NCBI RefSeq assembly: GCF_028293085.1
Contig: NZ_JAQGLC010000047.1
Location: forward strand, 1-46,563
Direction of reading: 5' to 3'
DNA from: Sphingomonas bacterium
GTDB lineage: Bacteria; Pseudomonadota; Alphaproteobacteria; Sphingomonadales; Sphingomonadaceae
DNA length: 46,563 nt
A program made the position numbers and the translations under genes. The notes under the pieces were generated by a model that was not told the DNA's origin, did not search any database, and saw only the letters and a list, made by a program, of their open reading frames with translations. How positions within the stretch are numbered: the first letter of the stretch is position 1; each line of letters opens with the position of its first letter. Below are positions 1 through 8,635 of this stretch, piece after piece.

Positions 1-338
1 TTCAACATACGGATGACGAGCATCGTGAGCGGCATGACGAGCACCTCGACGGCGCACTTGAAGACGAACCCCACGACGAAGTAGTTGAGGAACTGCCCAC
101 CCGTCGTGATGCCGATCGCCGACGCGGCGATGGCGCAGAAGATGAACGTGTCGGCCGCCTCGCCGACGCCCGTCGACCCCACGAGACGACGCCACAGTCC
201 TGGCTCGGACGAACGCGCTTTCATCCTGACGAGCACGTACGCGTTGAGGAACTGTCCGACGACGTAGGCGACCATCGACGCCGCCACGATCTGCACCCCG
301 GACCACACGACACTCTCGAACGCCTCCTGGTTCGCCTC
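1..338 (-). CDS. VUT/YhhQ-type queuosine precursor transporter, C-terminal fragment (probably foreign sequence)
   Basis: Reading the minus strand from about 338 to 3 gives an open frame of roughly 112 residues without start or stop. It contains VAYVVGQFLNAYVLVRMK, GSTGVGEAADTFIFCAIA, TGGQFLNYFVVGFVFKCAVE and VLVMPLTMLVIRML. These match the conserved helices of the VUT family (PF02592; YhhQ in E. coli), inner-membrane transporters that import queuosine precursors. GEAADTFIF corresponds to the family's G-E-x-x-D-T motif. The fragment is cut by the window edge and, at its N-terminal side, by an abrupt switch at about 325-343 to a histidine kinase read from the other strand. Wording of the helices and codon choice (ACG, GTC, CTC rich) look actinobacterial rather than sphingomonad; that assignment is inference. 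It is most likely contaminant or misassembled DNA. Confidence 0.75.
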
Positions 339-1032
339 GGATGCGCTCCGCCAGCTCGTCCACGAACTGCGCACGCCGACCAACGCGATCGCCGGCTTCG
401 CCGAGATGATCGAGACTCAGATGCTCGGTCCGGTGCCCCAGGCATATCGTGTCCATGCCGCCTCGATCCGCAATCAGGCCGGCGACCTGCTCACCGCGAT
501 CGACGATATCGACATGGCCGCCCGGATCGAGACCAACGCGCTCGATCTGCGCCCCAGCGACGTGCCGCTGCCGCCGCTGTTGAAACGGATCGCCGCCGAT
601 CTCGGCCCGCTCGCGGCGCTGCGCGGCGCGATGATCGACATCTATGTCGGCGATCGCGATCTGGCCGTGGCGGGCGACGATCGCGCGGTCGAACGGCTGA
701 TCGCCCGGCTGATGGCGACGCTCGTGTCCTCGGGCGGCAGGGGAGAGCGGATCGGCGTCGCCGCGACGCTCGACGTGGACGGCATGATCGCCATGGTCTT
801 CGATCGGCCCAGGGCGCTCGCCGCCTATGCCGGCGATGCGCTGCTCACCATCGATGCCGAGGCCGAGGCGGATCGTGACGGCGCACCCTTGCTCGGCACC
901 GGTTTCGCGCTCCGCCTCGTGCGCAACCTCGCGGTCGAGCTGCGCGGCTCGCTCGTCATTGGTGACAATGCCTTGACTTTGCGGCTCCCCGCCGCCGTTA
1001 TCGAGAATGTGGAGCAGGTTTCTTCCAGCTGA
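331..1032 (+). CDS. Histidine kinase-like protein, C-terminal part (5' end missing)
   Basis: The frame is open from about 331 (junction) to the TGA at 1030-1032. It starts with DALRQLVHELRTPTNAIAGF, a textbook HisKA H-box whose phospho-acceptor His is the codon at 361. A dimerisation helix pair follows, then a weak HATPase region. The N-box (around DRAVERLIARLMATLVSS) lacks the usual Asn. The G2 region reads GTGFALRLVRNLAVELRGS, where active kinases have GxGLGLxxxxxxxxxHGG. The ATP-binding domain is therefore divergent, as in some sphingomonad sensor kinases. The N-terminal sensor part is absent because the sequence to the left belongs to something else. An ATG at 406 exists in frame but would remove the H-box, so I do not use it. 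The stop lies 2 bases before the GTG of the deacetylase gene, suggesting one operon. Confidence 0.7.
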   Translation, partial: FASDALRQLVHELRTPTNAIAGFAEMIETQMLGPVPQAYRVHAASIRNQAGDLLTAIDDIDMAARIETNALDLRPSDVPLPPLLKRIAADLGPLAALRGAMIDIYVGDRDLAVAGDDRAVERLIARLMATLVSSGGRGERIGVAATLDVDGMIAMVFDRPRALAAYAGDALLTIDAEAEADRDGAPLLGTGFALRLVRNLAVELRGSLVIGDNALTLRLPAAVIENVEQVSSS

Positions 1033-1034
1033 TC

Positions 1035-2075
1035 GTGGCACAGCCCACATCATCCGCCATCGCGGCGCCGGGGTACCGCGTCCCGCCCCCTGCCACCGCC
1101 GATCTGGTCGCCTGGCCCGATGATTTCGGCACGCGTTTCACGATCTTCGTCGATACCGAAGAGGAATTCGACTGGGACGCGCCGCTGGAGCGCGACAACC
1201 ACGCCGTATCGCATATCGTCGCGCTGCCCGAGGCGCATCGCCGCTTCGCCGGTCGCGGCGTCCCGCTCACCTATATGGTCGATTATCCGATCGCGACCGA
1301 TCCCCAGGCGATCGACGTGCTGCGCGCGGTCACGGCGGACGGCGTGTCGGCGATCGGCACTCAGCTTCACCCCTGGGTCAATCCGCCGTTCGACGAGGCG
1401 CTGACACCCTTCAACAGCTTCGCCGGCAACCTTGCCGAGGCGCTCGAAGCCGCCAAGATCGACCTGCTCACCGATGCGATCGCCACCGCCTTCGGCCAGG
1501 CACCACGCGCCTATCGCGCCGGCCGATACGGCATCGGGCCGGCGACGCTCGGCCTGCTCGCCGCGCGCGGCTATGCGCTCGATAGCTCGATGCGCTCGAC
1601 CTACAGCTATGCGGAGGAGGGTGGCCCGGATTTCGCCGCGATCGGCAACCAGGCCTTTCGCGCCGACGGGATCGTCGAGCTGCCGCTGACCACGGTCTTC
1701 ACCGGCCTTGCGCGCCGCGCCGGAATCGGCCTCTACAACGGGCTCGCCCGGGTGCCCAAGGGCCGCGGCATCTTCGCCCGCGCGCACCTCCTGTCGCGCG
1801 TCGCGCTCACCCCCGAGGAAATGCCGCTCGCCGATGCGCGCGAGGCCGTGGCGGTGGCGGTGGGCGAGGGCGTGCGCGTGCTCAATTTCTCCTTCCACTC
1901 GCCCTCGGTCGCGCCCGGCCATACCCCTTATGTCCGCGACGCCGTGGATCTGGCGGCCTTTCATCACTGGTGGGATCGCATCCTCGACGATCTCGACCGG
2001 CGCGGCGTCGCACCGGCGTCGCTCGGCGAGATCATCGACGCGGCGGCCTTGCCAGCAAAGCGCGCCCTCCGCTAA
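1035..2075 (+). CDS. Polysaccharide deacetylase family protein
   Basis: 346 residues from a GTG start two bases after the kinase stop. The sequence has the NodB-like deacetylase pattern. FVDTEEEFDW (about residues 38-47) carries the acidic metal/catalytic pair, TQLHPWVNPPF (about 115) supplies a metal-binding His, RAGRYGIGPATLGLLA follows in the middle, and LNFSFHSPSVAPG (about 285-297) supplies the late catalytic His. There is no signal peptide, so it is probably cytoplasmic or needs another export route. Family members remove N- or O-acetyl groups from polysaccharides. A related subgroup is encoded beside two-component and exopolysaccharide genes. The substrate cannot be deduced. Position directly after the histidine kinase suggests cotranscription. 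Alternative: a catalytically altered CE4-like protein, because the usual HxxxH zinc motif is not clean. Confidence 0.75.
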   Translation: MAQPTSSAIAAPGYRVPPPATADLVAWPDDFGTRFTIFVDTEEEFDWDAPLERDNHAVSHIVALPEAHRRFAGRGVPLTYMVDYPIATDPQAIDVLRAVTADGVSAIGTQLHPWVNPPFDEALTPFNSFAGNLAEALEAAKIDLLTDAIATAFGQAPRAYRAGRYGIGPATLGLLAARGYALDSSMRSTYSYAEEGGPDFAAIGNQAFRADGIVELPLTTVFTGLARRAGIGLYNGLARVPKGRGIFARAHLLSRVALTPEEMPLADAREAVAVAVGEGVRVLNFSFHSPSVAPGHTPYVRDAVDLAAFHHWWDRILDDLDRRGVAPASLGEIIDAAALPAKRALR

Positions 2076-2089
2076 CGAGCGGCTTGGTG

Positions 2090-2166
2090 GGGCCTGTAGC
2101 TCAACTGGTTAGAGCTGCCCGCTCATAACGGGTAGGTTGCGGGTTCAAGTCCTGCCGGGCCCACCA
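2090..2166 (+). tRNA. tRNA with CAT anticodon (probably tRNA-Ile2, otherwise elongator tRNA-Met)
   Basis: A 77-nt cloverleaf. The acceptor stem GGGCCTG (2090-2096) pairs with CGGGCCC (2156-2162), followed by discriminator A and an encoded CCA at 2164-2166. The anticodon stem CCCGC/GCGGG-type arm holds the loop with CAT. The T arm GCGGG-TTCAAGT-CCTGC is complete. CAT can be elongator Met or the lysidine-modified Ile2 tRNA. I lean to Ile2 from the strong GGGCC acceptor, but sequence alone does not settle it. Confidence 0.9.
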
Positions 2167-2200
2167 ACCCATTCAACGCGCCTTCCGGGGGACGATCGGC

Positions 2201-2944
2201 ATGCACCATCGGGTCGCAATCGTGACGGGCGCCGGAAGCGGCATCGGCCGTGCCGTCGCGCTGGCGCTGGGCGAGGCGGGCTGGAGTGTTATCCTCGCCG
2301 GCCGCCGCCGCGAGGCGCTGGAAGAAACCGCGGCGCTCGGCGGCGCAGCGATGCGCGCCGTCCCTTGCGACGTGACCGATCCGCTCTCCGTCGACGCGCT
2401 GTTCGACGCCGCGGTGCAGGCATTCGGCCGGGTCGACCTCCTCTTCAACAATGCCGGCGTGTCCGCGCCCGCGGTGCCGCTCGACGAGCTGGACGTGGAC
2501 CGGATCCGCGCGCTGCTCGACATCAACCTGCTTGGCAGCCTGCTTTGCGCCCGCGCCGCGATGCGGGCGATGAAGCGCCAGAGCCCGCAGGGCGGCCGCA
2601 TCATCAACAACGGCTCGATCTCCGCCGACCGGCCCCGGCCGCACTCCGCACCTTATACGACGAGCAAGCACGCCATTACCGGCCTGACCAAGTCGATCGC
2701 CCTCGATGGCCGCGCGTACGGCATTGCGGCGGGCCAGATCGATATCGGCAATGCGGTGACCGACATGAGCGCCGTCCAGGGCCAGGGCGCGCCACAGGCC
2801 GACGGGCGGATCGTGGCGGAACCGATGATGGACGTCGCCCATGTCGCCCGCACGGTCGTTCACATGGCGAGCCTGCCGCTCGAGGCGAACATTCCGTTCA
2901 TGACGGTCATGGCGACCAACATGCCGCTGTTCGGGCGGGGGTAG
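2201..2944 (+). CDS. SDR family NAD(P)-dependent oxidoreductase
   Basis: 247 residues, the usual length for a classical short-chain dehydrogenase. The cofactor motif TGAGSGIG is at residues 9-16, NNAG at about 83-86, catalytic Ser139 lies in NNGSISA, and the YTTSK motif gives Tyr152 and Lys156. Arg-rich AGRRREAL after beta-2 suggests NADP(H) preference (inference). The protein is soluble and cytoplasmic. The substrate is unknown; annotation transfer within this family is unreliable. The gene starts 34 bases after the CAT-anticodon tRNA and ends 60 bases before the next gene, so it may be a single-gene unit. Confidence 0.9.
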   Translation: MHHRVAIVTGAGSGIGRAVALALGEAGWSVILAGRRREALEETAALGGAAMRAVPCDVTDPLSVDALFDAAVQAFGRVDLLFNNAGVSAPAVPLDELDVDRIRALLDINLLGSLLCARAAMRAMKRQSPQGGRIINNGSISADRPRPHSAPYTTSKHAITGLTKSIALDGRAYGIAAGQIDIGNAVTDMSAVQGQGAPQADGRIVAEPMMDVAHVARTVVHMASLPLEANIPFMTVMATNMPLFGRG

Positions 2945-3003
2945 CGGAACAAACCCACCCGATCGTTTGATTCTACCCCGCAACGAAATCGCAGGTGGAA
3001 ATC

Positions 3004-4323
3004 ATGCAGCGCCTCAGCCGAGCCATGCTCGTGCCGCTCCTTCTCGCCGCAAGCGCCTGCGCTGGTCCCGCGCGGCTGGCGGTCGAGCAGGGCATGGGCC
3101 CGGCACCCGAGCTGCCCGCGCCCAGGCCCGGGCTGCTGCCGACCGTCCATGTCGCCGACGCCATGCCCTGGCCCGGCGGCGCAATGCCGGTCGCCGCGCC
3201 CGGCCTCGCGGTCCATGCCTTTGCGACCGGTCTCGATCATCCGCGCTGGATGCTGGTCCTGCCCAATGGCGACGTGCTGGTCGCCGAAACCAACGGCCCG
3301 GTCCGTCCGAAGGACGGCCACGGCATCAAGGGCTATTTCTTCAAGAAATTCCAGAAAAAGGCCGGCGCCGGCGTGCCGAGCCCCAACCGCATCACCCTGC
3401 TCCGCGACGCGGACGGGGACGGGGTGGCGGAGACGCGCAGCGTCTTTCTCGAAGGATTGAACTCGCCCTTCGGCATGGCGCTGGTCGGCGATACATTGTT
3501 CGTTGCGGATACCGACGCGCTACTCGCCTTTCCCTATCATTCGGGCGACACCCGCATCGCCGCGGCGCCGCGCACCGTGACCGCGCTGCCGGGTGGCGAG
3601 CTCAACCATCACTGGACCAAGAACGTCATCGCCTCGCCCGACGGCCGCCGCCTCTATGTCGCGATCGGATCGAACAGCAATGTCGCCGAGAACGGCCTGC
3701 CCGCCGAGCAGGATCGCGCCAGGATCTGGGAAGTCGACCCCGCGACCGGCGCCCACACGCCGTTCGCCACCGGCCTGCGCAACCCGGTCGGCATGGCGAT
3801 CGAGCCGGTGTCGGGCGCGCTCTGGGTCTCGGTCAACGAGCGCGACGAGCTCGGCAGCGATCTCGTGCCCGATTACATGACGAGCGTTCGCCAGGGCGGC
3901 TTCTACGGCTGGCCGTTCAGCTATTACGGCCAGCATGTCGACCGCCGTATCAAGCCCCGTGACCGCCGCCCCGATCTCGTCGCAGCCGCGATCCCGCCCG
4001 ATTACGCGCTCGGCCCGCACACCGCGTCGCTCGGCCTCGGCTTCGCCGCGGGCGCCAGCCTCGGCCCGGACTTCGCGCAAGGAGCGTTCGTCGGCCAGCA
4101 CGGCTCCTGGAACCGCAAGCCCCGCAGCGGCTACAAGGTGATCTTCGTGCCCTTCGCCAGCGGCCGGCCGGCCGGAGCGTCGAGCGACGTCCTCACCGGC
4201 TTTCTGACCCCCGACGGCAAGGCGATGGGCCGCCCGGTCGGCGTGGCGATCGATCGTGGCGGCGCGCTGCTCGTCGCGGACGATGTCGGCAACGTGATCT
4301 GGCGGGTAACGTCGGATGGTTGA
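3004..4323 (+). CDS. Sorbosone/glucose dehydrogenase-like beta-propeller lipoprotein
   Basis: 439 residues. An in-frame GTG lies at 2995, but AGGTGG at 2993-2998 is well placed as the ribosome site for ATG 3004, so I use 3004. The N-terminus is a lipoprotein signal ([19 protein letters not shown], lipid Cys at residue 19). The mature part matches the soluble glucose/L-sorbosone dehydrogenase fold (PF07995-like beta-propeller): [69 protein letters not shown] and [18 protein letters not shown]. Relatives use PQQ to oxidise aldoses or sorbosone, with electrons passed to the respiratory chain; others have no proven activity. No PQQ biosynthesis gene is in the window. Location is periplasmic, membrane-anchored. 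Confidence 0.82.
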   Translation: MQRLSRAMLVPLLLAASACAGPARLAVEQGMGPAPELPAPRPGLLPTVHVADAMPWPGGAMPVAAPGLAVHAFATGLDHPRWMLVLPNGDVLVAETNGPVRPKDGHGIKGYFFKKFQKKAGAGVPSPNRITLLRDADGDGVAETRSVFLEGLNSPFGMALVGDTLFVADTDALLAFPYHSGDTRIAAAPRTVTALPGGELNHHWTKNVIASPDGRRLYVAIGSNSNVAENGLPAEQDRARIWEVDPATGAHTPFATGLRNPVGMAIEPVSGALWVSVNERDELGSDLVPDYMTSVRQGGFYGWPFSYYGQHVDRRIKPRDRRPDLVAAAIPPDYALGPHTASLGLGFAAGASLGPDFAQGAFVGQHGSWNRKPRSGYKVIFVPFASGRPAGASSDVLTGFLTPDGKAMGRPVGVAIDRGGALLVADDVGNVIWRVTSDG

Positions 4324-4372
4324 CCATGCGGCCTTGCGTCGCATCACCGTCCCGCCTAAGCGACCCATCCGT

Positions 4373-4452
<80 letters not shown>

Positions 4453-4527
4453 TCCCGCATTCTGTAGCAAGCGCACCAAGAGCGGGTCCCCGCTTGCCGT
4501 TGCTCTGTCGAATGCTAGAATTGCACC

Positions 4528-5274
4528 ATGCCTCTAGCTGACGATCCCAAAGCGCACATTATCCACATGTTCAAAATGGAAATGCGCTCCAGAGACGACC
4601 ATCATTGTGAAATATTCCCTGATGGTGTCGTCCTCGCCAGCCTGCCGCTCGTGCAGGGCGAGGTGATCTATGGTGCATACAAGGACACTTACTTTTTCAC
4701 TCCGAGCGCGTTTGTTTGGCGGAGCAAGGGCAAGTATCACCGACTGGAATGGCGCAATGTGGTCTCATGCTCAACTGAGCACGGAAGTGGCGCATCAAAG
4801 TCGGAAGTGAGGCTGTCGGACGGTAAAAAACTAACGATACCTATTGGCGAGATGTCCACTGGATGGAGTGGCCGAGTCGGTCAACTCTATCACGCAATGA
4901 TTGCTCGATGGCGACAACCGATCAGGGACGAAAACTTTGTCTTAGACATTGGTCGTTTCTTCGCTGTTGCAGATCGCCCGGATGCCATTGCTCCAAACTG
5001 GTATCCTGTTCATCCTGGGCTGACCCAGATGCGAGCGTGGCTTGAAGAGCTTCGGCAATTGCCGAGTGAACCGGACGTTTTTCTCGTGGCGACCGACTAT
5101 GAAGGTGACATCCCCTGCGTACAAGAAGTGGTATTTCTAAGTCAGGACCCACCAAGTCCGGATCAGGTTAAGCATTTCTTTTTTAGCTATCTGGGGCCAA
5201 GCCACAGAAGGACATTGGAGCTAATGGGTGCGATCCCCGCTGGGTATACGCTTACCAGCGGCGTGTGGGACTGA
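4528..5274 (+). CDS. Hypothetical protein of atypical composition
   Basis: 248 residues from ATG 4528. I do not recognise the family. It is soluble, with no signal peptide or membrane segment. The first half is beta-rich (GEVIYGAYKDTYFFTPSAF, KYHRLEWRNVVSC, SEVRLSDGKKLTIPIGEM), resembling a small PH/Bro-like or lipocalin-like sheet. The second half contains FAVADRPDAIAPNWYPVHPG and LVATDYEGDIPCVQEVVFLS. Codon use and base composition are visibly less GC-rich than every neighbour, with runs such as TTTTTTAG and many A/T third positions. This points to recent acquisition, and it sits 78 bases after tRNA-Pro, a common integration point. No integrase or repeated tRNA end was found downstream, so it would be a remnant. 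Confidence 0.7.
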   Translation: MPLADDPKAHIIHMFKMEMRSRDDHHCEIFPDGVVLASLPLVQGEVIYGAYKDTYFFTPSAFVWRSKGKYHRLEWRNVVSCSTEHGSGASKSEVRLSDGKKLTIPIGEMSTGWSGRVGQLYHAMIARWRQPIRDENFVLDIGRFFAVADRPDAIAPNWYPVHPGLTQMRAWLEELRQLPSEPDVFLVATDYEGDIPCVQEVVFLSQDPPSPDQVKHFFFSYLGPSHRRTLELMGAIPAGYTLTSGVWD

Positions 5275-5445
5275 GATCACTAGATCGAACCTCGGCGGCC
5301 CTCGACCGACACTATCCGTGCTTCTAGACTTGGCCGTTCACCTCGACAATCAACTGGATACAATTCGTGGGAATGTTTAAGCCACAGCACACGCCGTCGT
5401 GATCTGGATCACCCATCGCCGCGTGCCTGCTGGTGGAGACAGGCC

Positions 5446-7098
5446 GTGAATATCCCTGCCGGCACCACCATGAAACCGCGCTATATCGCCGCGAATCTGA
5501 TCGCCGGAGCATCGGTCGCGGGCCTGATGCTGCCCGAGGCAGTGGCCTATGCCGGAATCGCCGGCCTGGCGCCCGGCCGGGCGATCGTCGCGGCGCTGGC
5601 GGGTTGCGCGGCCTATGCCGTGTTCGGCCGCAGCCGTTTCGCCATCGTCGCGCCGACATCGTCCTCGGCGGCGATCCTGGCGGCCGCCCTCGCGACCTTG
5701 CCGGGCAGCCCGGCCGAGCGCGGCGTGATGGCGACGATGATGGTCGCGATCGTCGGGGCGTTGTTCGCGCTGGTCGCGGCGTTTCGGCTCGGCAGCCTCT
5801 CGGCCTTCATCGCCCGCCCGGTGCTGCGCGGCTTCGCTTTCGGGCTGGCGATCAACATCATCATCCGCCAGCTGCCCAACCTGCTGGGGCTGAAGCTCGC
5901 CTCGTCCTCCACGCTCGCCTTGCTGGCCGAGATCGTGGCCAATCTCGGCAGGGCGAACCTGGCGAGCGTCGCGATCGGCGCCGTCGCCTTGGCCGTACTG
6001 CTCGGGTTGCGCGCCGGAACGCGCCTTCCGGCCGCGCTGATCGCCCTGTTGCTCGGCGTCGCCGCGTCGCGGTTGATCGACCTGCCGGGGCTGGGCGTGG
6101 CGTCGGTAGGGCCGATCGGCTCCGACCTTTCGTCCTGGGCAGTGCCGCATTTCAGCTTCGCGCGCTGGTCGCGCCTCGCCCAGCTGGCCGTCCCGCTTAC
6201 CCTGATCCTGTTCGCCGAAAGCTGGGGCACGGTACGCACGCTCGCCTTGCGTCACGGCGATTCGCTCTCGGCCGATCGCGAATTCGGGGCGCTCGCCGGC
6301 GCCAATCTGCTGTCCGCGCTGGTTCAGGGCATGCCGGTCGGCGCTGGCTTCTCCGCCGCCTCGGCCAATGAAGCCGCCGGCGCGACGAGCCGGCTTGCCG
6401 CCGCCGCCGCCATCCTGGTGCTCGCCGCGGCGGCCTTGCTGGCGGGGCCCGCGATCGCGGCGCTGCCGGCGCCTTTGCTCGCCGCGGTGGTCATCGCGGC
6501 CTTGACGCATGCCTTGTCGCCCGCGCCGCTCTCCCGGTTGTTCCGGATCGATCGCGACCAATGGATCGCGCTCGCCGCCGCGGCGGGGGTCATCCTGTTC
6601 GGCGTGCTCGACGGGATGCTGATCGCGGTGCTGCTGTCGATCGGCGCGTTGCTCAACCGCCTGGCGCACCCGATGGTCAGCGAGCTCGGCTGCCTCGGCG
6701 ACAGTCGCGATTTCGTCGACCTGTCCCGGCATCCCGAGGCGCTTGCCGCGCCCGGGATCGCGATCTTCCGCCCCAACGCACCCTTGTTCTTCGCCAATGC
6801 CGAGCAATCGCTCGGCACCATCGCGACGCGGATATTCGCGCGCCGCGGCGATACGGATGTCGTCCTAAGCCTCGAGGAGACCGACGATCTGGACAGTACC
6901 GCGGTGGAAGCGATCGCCGAGTTCGAAAAACAGCTGAACGCGAAGGGACTGTCGCTGCACCTCGCCCGGGCGCACGACCGCGCGCGCGACGTGCTGGCGG
7001 CGGCGGGAATGGACCGCCTTGCCCGGGGCGCGTCCTTCAGCGTCGCCGATGCAGTGAGCGTGGTGGAGGCGGGGAGGCGAGGCGAGATACCAGGCTGA
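5446..7098 (+). CDS. SulP-family inorganic anion transporter with STAS domain
   Basis: 550 residues from GTG 5446, with GGTGGAG about ten bases upstream; ATG 5470 is an alternative and would only trim eight residues. The first ~400 residues form the multi-helix SulP core (PF00916). The opening helix region is LIAGASVAGLMLPEAVAYAGIAGL, the family's signature for the first helices, then GRSRFAIVAPTSSSAAIL, PVLRGFAFGLAINI and VGAGFSAASANEAAGATSR. Residues ~430-540 form a cytoplasmic STAS domain with VVLSLEETDDLDSTAVEAI. Family members move sulfate, bicarbonate or related anions by symport or exchange. The substrate is undetermined. The stop codon lies within a hairpin shared with the convergent DUF808 gene. 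Confidence 0.9.
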   Translation: MNIPAGTTMKPRYIAANLIAGASVAGLMLPEAVAYAGIAGLAPGRAIVAALAGCAAYAVFGRSRFAIVAPTSSSAAILAAALATLPGSPAERGVMATMMVAIVGALFALVAAFRLGSLSAFIARPVLRGFAFGLAINIIIRQLPNLLGLKLASSSTLALLAEIVANLGRANLASVAIGAVALAVLLGLRAGTRLPAALIALLLGVAASRLIDLPGLGVASVGPIGSDLSSWAVPHFSFARWSRLAQLAVPLTLILFAESWGTVRTLALRHGDSLSADREFGALAGANLLSALVQGMPVGAGFSAASANEAAGATSRLAAAAAILVLAAAALLAGPAIAALPAPLLAAVVIAALTHALSPAPLSRLFRIDRDQWIALAAAAGVILFGVLDGMLIAVLLSIGALLNRLAHPMVSELGCLGDSRDFVDLSRHPEALAAPGIAIFRPNAPLFFANAEQSLGTIATRIFARRGDTDVVLSLEETDDLDSTAVEAIAEFEKQLNAKGLSLHLARAHDRARDVLAAAGMDRLARGASFSVADAVSVVEAGRRGEIPG

Positions 7099-7121
7099 GC
7101 CGATCGCCAGTCCGCTCAGCC
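7093..7121. terminator. Hairpin covering both stop codons of two convergent genes
   Basis: GGCTGAGC (7093-7100) pairs perfectly with GCTCAGCC (7114-7121) around a 13-nt loop. The stem contains the TGA of the SulP gene (7096-7098) and, on the other strand, the TGA of the DUF808 gene (7116-7118). There is no T-tract, so a bidirectional rho-independent terminator is only a possibility. Confidence 0.45.
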
Positions 7122-8066
7122 GGTCGGGGCAGGATGCCCGCTTTTGCGCGGAATCAGATGCATGACCGCGACGATCGCGCCGCCGACGATCATCCCGACC
7201 ACCGCAGAGCCAGCCGCGCCGACCAGCCATTCGATCAGGCCGGAACCGACAGGCGAGGCATGCCCGACGGCCTGCGCCACGTCGTGCAGCCCGTGCGGGA
7301 TCGCCCCCAGGCCGAACTCGCCCAGCCCGTGCACGATGAACCCGCCGCCGACCCAGGCCATGGCGGCCACGCCAAGCGTCGACAGCCCCTCGAGCAGCAG
7401 CGGCATCGCCTTGACCAGCCCGCGCCCGAACGCGCGGACGCCCGCATTGCGGCGCTGCGCCAGATGCAGGCCGATATCGTCCATCTTCACGATCAGCCCG
7501 ACCACGCCGTAGACGCCCACCGTGATCGCGATGCCCACGGCCGCCAGCACCACGCCCTGCATCAGCACCGAGCTGTCGGGGATGTCCGACAGCGCGATGA
7601 CCATGATTTCGGCCGACAGGATGAAGTCGGTGCGAATCGCCCCGCCGACCTGGCGCGCTTCCAGCTCGCCCGGGTCGTTGCATTCGATCAATTCATCGGC
7701 ATGGCCGGTGCCGGTGACGGCCTCGAAAATCTTCTCGCTCGCCTCGAAGCACAGATAGGCGCCGCCGATCATCAGCAGCGGCGTGATCGCCCAGGGCGCG
7801 AAACTGCTCAGCAACAGCGCCGCCGGCAGCAGGAACAGCAATTTGTTGCGCAAAGATCCGATCGCGATCTTGGCGATGATCGGCAATTCGCGATCGGGCG
7901 TCAGCCCCACGACATAGCGCGGCGTGACCGCGGTATCGTCGATCACCACGCCCGCCGCCTTCACGCCCGCCCGGCCCGCCGCACCGGCGACGTCGTCAAG
8001 CGATGCCGCCGCCAGCTTCGCGATCATCGCGATATCGTCGAGCAGCGCTACCAGGCCTCCGGGCAT
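7116..8066 (-). CDS. DUF808 (YedI-type) inner-membrane protein
   Basis: 316 residues. The N-terminus MPGGLVALLDDIAMIAKLAA, then SLDDVAGAAGRAGVKAAGVVIDDTAVTPRYV and ELPIIAKIAIGSLRNKLLFLLPAALLLS, are hallmarks of the DUF808 family (PF05661; E. coli YedI). Several hydrophobic helices follow, including LLMIGGAYLCFEASEKIFEAV and a Gly-rich C-terminal pair. The molecular function of the family is unknown. The gene is convergent with the SulP transporter, 17 bases apart. Confidence 0.88.
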   Translation of the reverse strand: MPGGLVALLDDIAMIAKLAAASLDDVAGAAGRAGVKAAGVVIDDTAVTPRYVVGLTPDRELPIIAKIAIGSLRNKLLFLLPAALLLSSFAPWAITPLLMIGGAYLCFEASEKIFEAVTGTGHADELIECNDPGELEARQVGGAIRTDFILSAEIMVIALSDIPDSSVLMQGVVLAAVGIAITVGVYGVVGLIVKMDDIGLHLAQRRNAGVRAFGRGLVKAMPLLLEGLSTLGVAAMAWVGGGFIVHGLGEFGLGAIPHGLHDVAQAVGHASPVGSGLIEWLVGAAGSAVVGMIVGGAIVAVMHLIPRKSGHPAPTG

Positions 8067-8131
8067 TCATTCTCTTTCTTCATACGGTTGAGTGCTGGTA
8101 TCGAATTCTGGACGAAGCGCCAGATGATCGA

Positions 8132-8596
8132 TCAACGTGGCGCGATATCGAAATGCAGCACGTCCTCGCGAACGCCCAATTTGGTGTAGAGCGCAATGGC
8201 GGGATCGTCGCCATGATCGGCCTGGACGAAGATGACATAGGCCCCGCGCGACACGGCGATCCGCTTGAGCTCCCCGATCAGCGCCGTCGCCACGCCTTCG
8301 CGCCGATGCGCCGCGTCGACGGCCAGATCGTAGATATAGATCTCGCTGCGTTCCTGCTCGAACTTGTGCAGCTCATAGGCCGCGATCCCGCCGACGACGG
8401 CGCCGTCCTTCACCGCGGCGAGCGCGATGAACTGGTCGCTGGCGAGCAAGCGCCGGAGATAGGCGGGGCTCGGCCGTTTCGCGCCATAGGTTTCCACATC
8501 CTCGAACGCCTCGCCGAACATCTCGAGCAGGGCGTCCATCAGGAGCAGGTCTGTCGGTGAAAGCTGGCGGATGCTGAAGGGAGCGGCAGTCGACAT
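8132..8596 (-). CDS. AAC(3)-I-like aminoglycoside 3-N-acetyltransferase (GNAT)
   Basis: 154 residues, the typical length of the AAC(3)-I group, which transfers acetyl from acetyl-CoA to the 3-amino group of gentamicin-class aminoglycosides. The sequence contains [60 protein letters not shown] (the GNAT acetyl-CoA loop R-R-x-G-V-A), [20 protein letters not shown] and [13 protein letters not shown]. These stretches are highly characteristic of AAC(3)-I rather than generic GNATs. It is cytoplasmic. No integron, transposase or resistance neighbour is present and base composition is like the host, so it looks like a resident chromosomal homologue. Whether it confers resistance is not known from sequence. 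Confidence 0.85.
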   Translation of the reverse strand: MSTAAPFSIRQLSPTDLLLMDALLEMFGEAFEDVETYGAKRPSPAYLRRLLASDQFIALAAVKDGAVVGGIAAYELHKFEQERSEIYIYDLAVDAAHRREGVATALIGELKRIAVSRGAYVIFVQADHGDDPAIALYTKLGVREDVLHFDIAPR

Positions 8597-8635
8597 CGAT
8601 CGGGGACCCCGGATAATGTGCGAGCGACGCTGTGT

